5,587 nt of DNA from Urinicoccus sp. (lineage in GTDB: Bacteria; Bacillota; Clostridia; Tissierellales; Peptoniphilaceae): NCBI GenBank assembly GCA_029983435.1, contig JASBZN010000079.1, positions 1 through 5,587 on the forward strand. The letters are read 5' to 3'. The notes beneath the pieces were generated by a model. That model was given only the letters and a program-made list of their open reading frames with translations. It did not search any database and was not told the origin of the DNA. This document shows, piece after piece, positions 5,179-5,587 of this stretch. Made by a program: the position numbers and the translations under genes. Numbering within the stretch: the stretch's first letter is position 1; each line of letters begins with the position of its first letter.

Positions 5179-5587
5179 GTAACCACTCCTTTAACTTCTC
5201 TATTTCTTTTCTTACTTTTTCTGCCTTGTCCTTTTGTCTTTCAAAATTTTTAGCTTTATTTAAGTTCTCTAGAACTTTCTCTCGTCTTTTTATTTCAAAC
5301 TGAAACCAAGACTCTTTTAAGGGGTCATTATTCGCTAAAAAAGCTCGAGAAATTCCTTGAGGCTCTAGACTCCTCTTGGGACAGTAAAAAATTTTAAAAA
5401 TATGGTAGTATTTCCCCCGCTCAAAAGCTAATTCTTCTTTTTCAATAAAAAAGCCAAGCCGAGCTAGATTTTCCCTTAAAATATCCACTCCCTGCATGGG
5501 TTGAACAATAAGATATTGGCAATCCTTGGCGATATCCAAGCATTCTTCCAGTATTTTGCTAATTAAAGCGCCTCCCATACCAGCAAT
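5165..5587 (-). CDS. trmK: tRNA (adenine(22)-N1)-methyltransferase TrmK, C-terminal part
   Basis: The visible 140 codons form the C-terminal part of TrmK (B. subtilis YqfN), which uses S-adenosylmethionine to methylate N1 of A22 in the D-loop of tRNA. The reading frame stays open to the right edge and begins with IAGMGG, the conserved Rossmann-fold motif that sits well inside the protein. The gene therefore starts outside the window, and the ATG at 5576-5578 is an internal Met, not the start. About 90 N-terminal residues should be missing given the usual length near 230. YLIVQPMQGVDILRENL follows at visible residues 25-41, then a charged helical tail (about 90-135, rich in Lys and Glu), matching the C-terminal coiled coil of TrmK. 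It stops with TAA at 5165-5167, overlapping the nif3 start by 14 nt and containing the nif3 ribosome binding site. The two are almost certainly co-transcribed. Confidence 0.92.
   Translation of the reverse strand: MAGMGGALISKILEECLDIAKDCQYLIVQPMQGVDILRENLARLGFFIEKEELAFERGKYYHIFKIFYCPKRSLEPQGISRAFLANNDPLKESWFQFEIKRREKVLENLNKAKNFERQKDKAEKVRKEIEKLKEWLHASC
5186..5191 (-). promoter_or_regulatory. Ribosome binding site of the Nif3-family gene, inside trmK
   Basis: The minus strand reads AAGGAG, 7 nt before the ATG at 5176-5178. It lies within the last codons of trmK, so the downstream gene is probably translated by coupling. The site fixes the start at MRLVKDIYEKL, which fits the family N-terminus. 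Confidence 0.85.

Noticed and set aside
5576..5578. ATG as the start codon of the right-edge gene
   Set aside because: The frame continues upstream as I-A-G, completing the conserved IAGMGG motif of TrmK, so this Met is internal and the gene is cut by the window edge.

Overview
The window reads as an ordinary housekeeping segment from a low-GC Gram-positive bacterium (Firmicutes/Bacillota). Four things support this: AT-rich DNA, strong AAGGAG-type ribosome binding sites, a consensus sigma-A promoter, and gene families typical of that phylum (RqcH, YerC, TrmK next to a Nif3-family protein). An anaerobic or fermentative member that relies on formate-tetrahydrofolate ligase for one-carbon units would fit, but genus or family cannot be assigned from this segment alone.

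Layout: positions 2-1759 on the plus strand encode a complete RqcH/FbpA-type (NFACT) ribosome-quality-control protein. Its start codon lies at the very edge of the window, so its promoter is not visible. It converges on a minus-strand block. The gap between them holds a perfect 17-bp hairpin (1763-1800) that can terminate transcription from both sides. Reading the minus strand from right to left, the genes are trmK (tRNA m1A22 methyltransferase, N-terminus beyond the right edge), a Nif3/DUF34 metal protein overlapping trmK by 14 nt, then purE, fhs and a yerC-like TrpR-superfamily regulator. A strong promoter with consensus -35, 17-nt spacer and TGn-extended -10 lies in the short gap after the nif3 stop and would drive purE-fhs-yerC. 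The three genes are 26 and 8-9 nt apart, and fhs starts with TTG.

How they fit together: PurE rearranges N5-CAIR to CAIR in de novo purine synthesis. Fhs makes 10-formyl-tetrahydrofolate, the formyl donor in two purine-ring steps. YerC is a small DNA-binding protein whose targets cannot be read from its sequence, but its position as the last gene of a purine/one-carbon operon makes autoregulation or operon control a reasonable hypothesis. The promoter carries overlapping inverted repeats that could be an operator. TrmK and Nif3 form the usual Firmicutes pair, and RqcH works independently on stalled 50S subunits.

I found no RNA genes, mobile elements, CRISPR arrays, phage genes or riboswitch-like leaders. 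No gap between genes exceeds about 100 bases. I see no previously undescribed system. The points most worth a second look are the palindromic promoter and the regulator-terminated purE-fhs operon.
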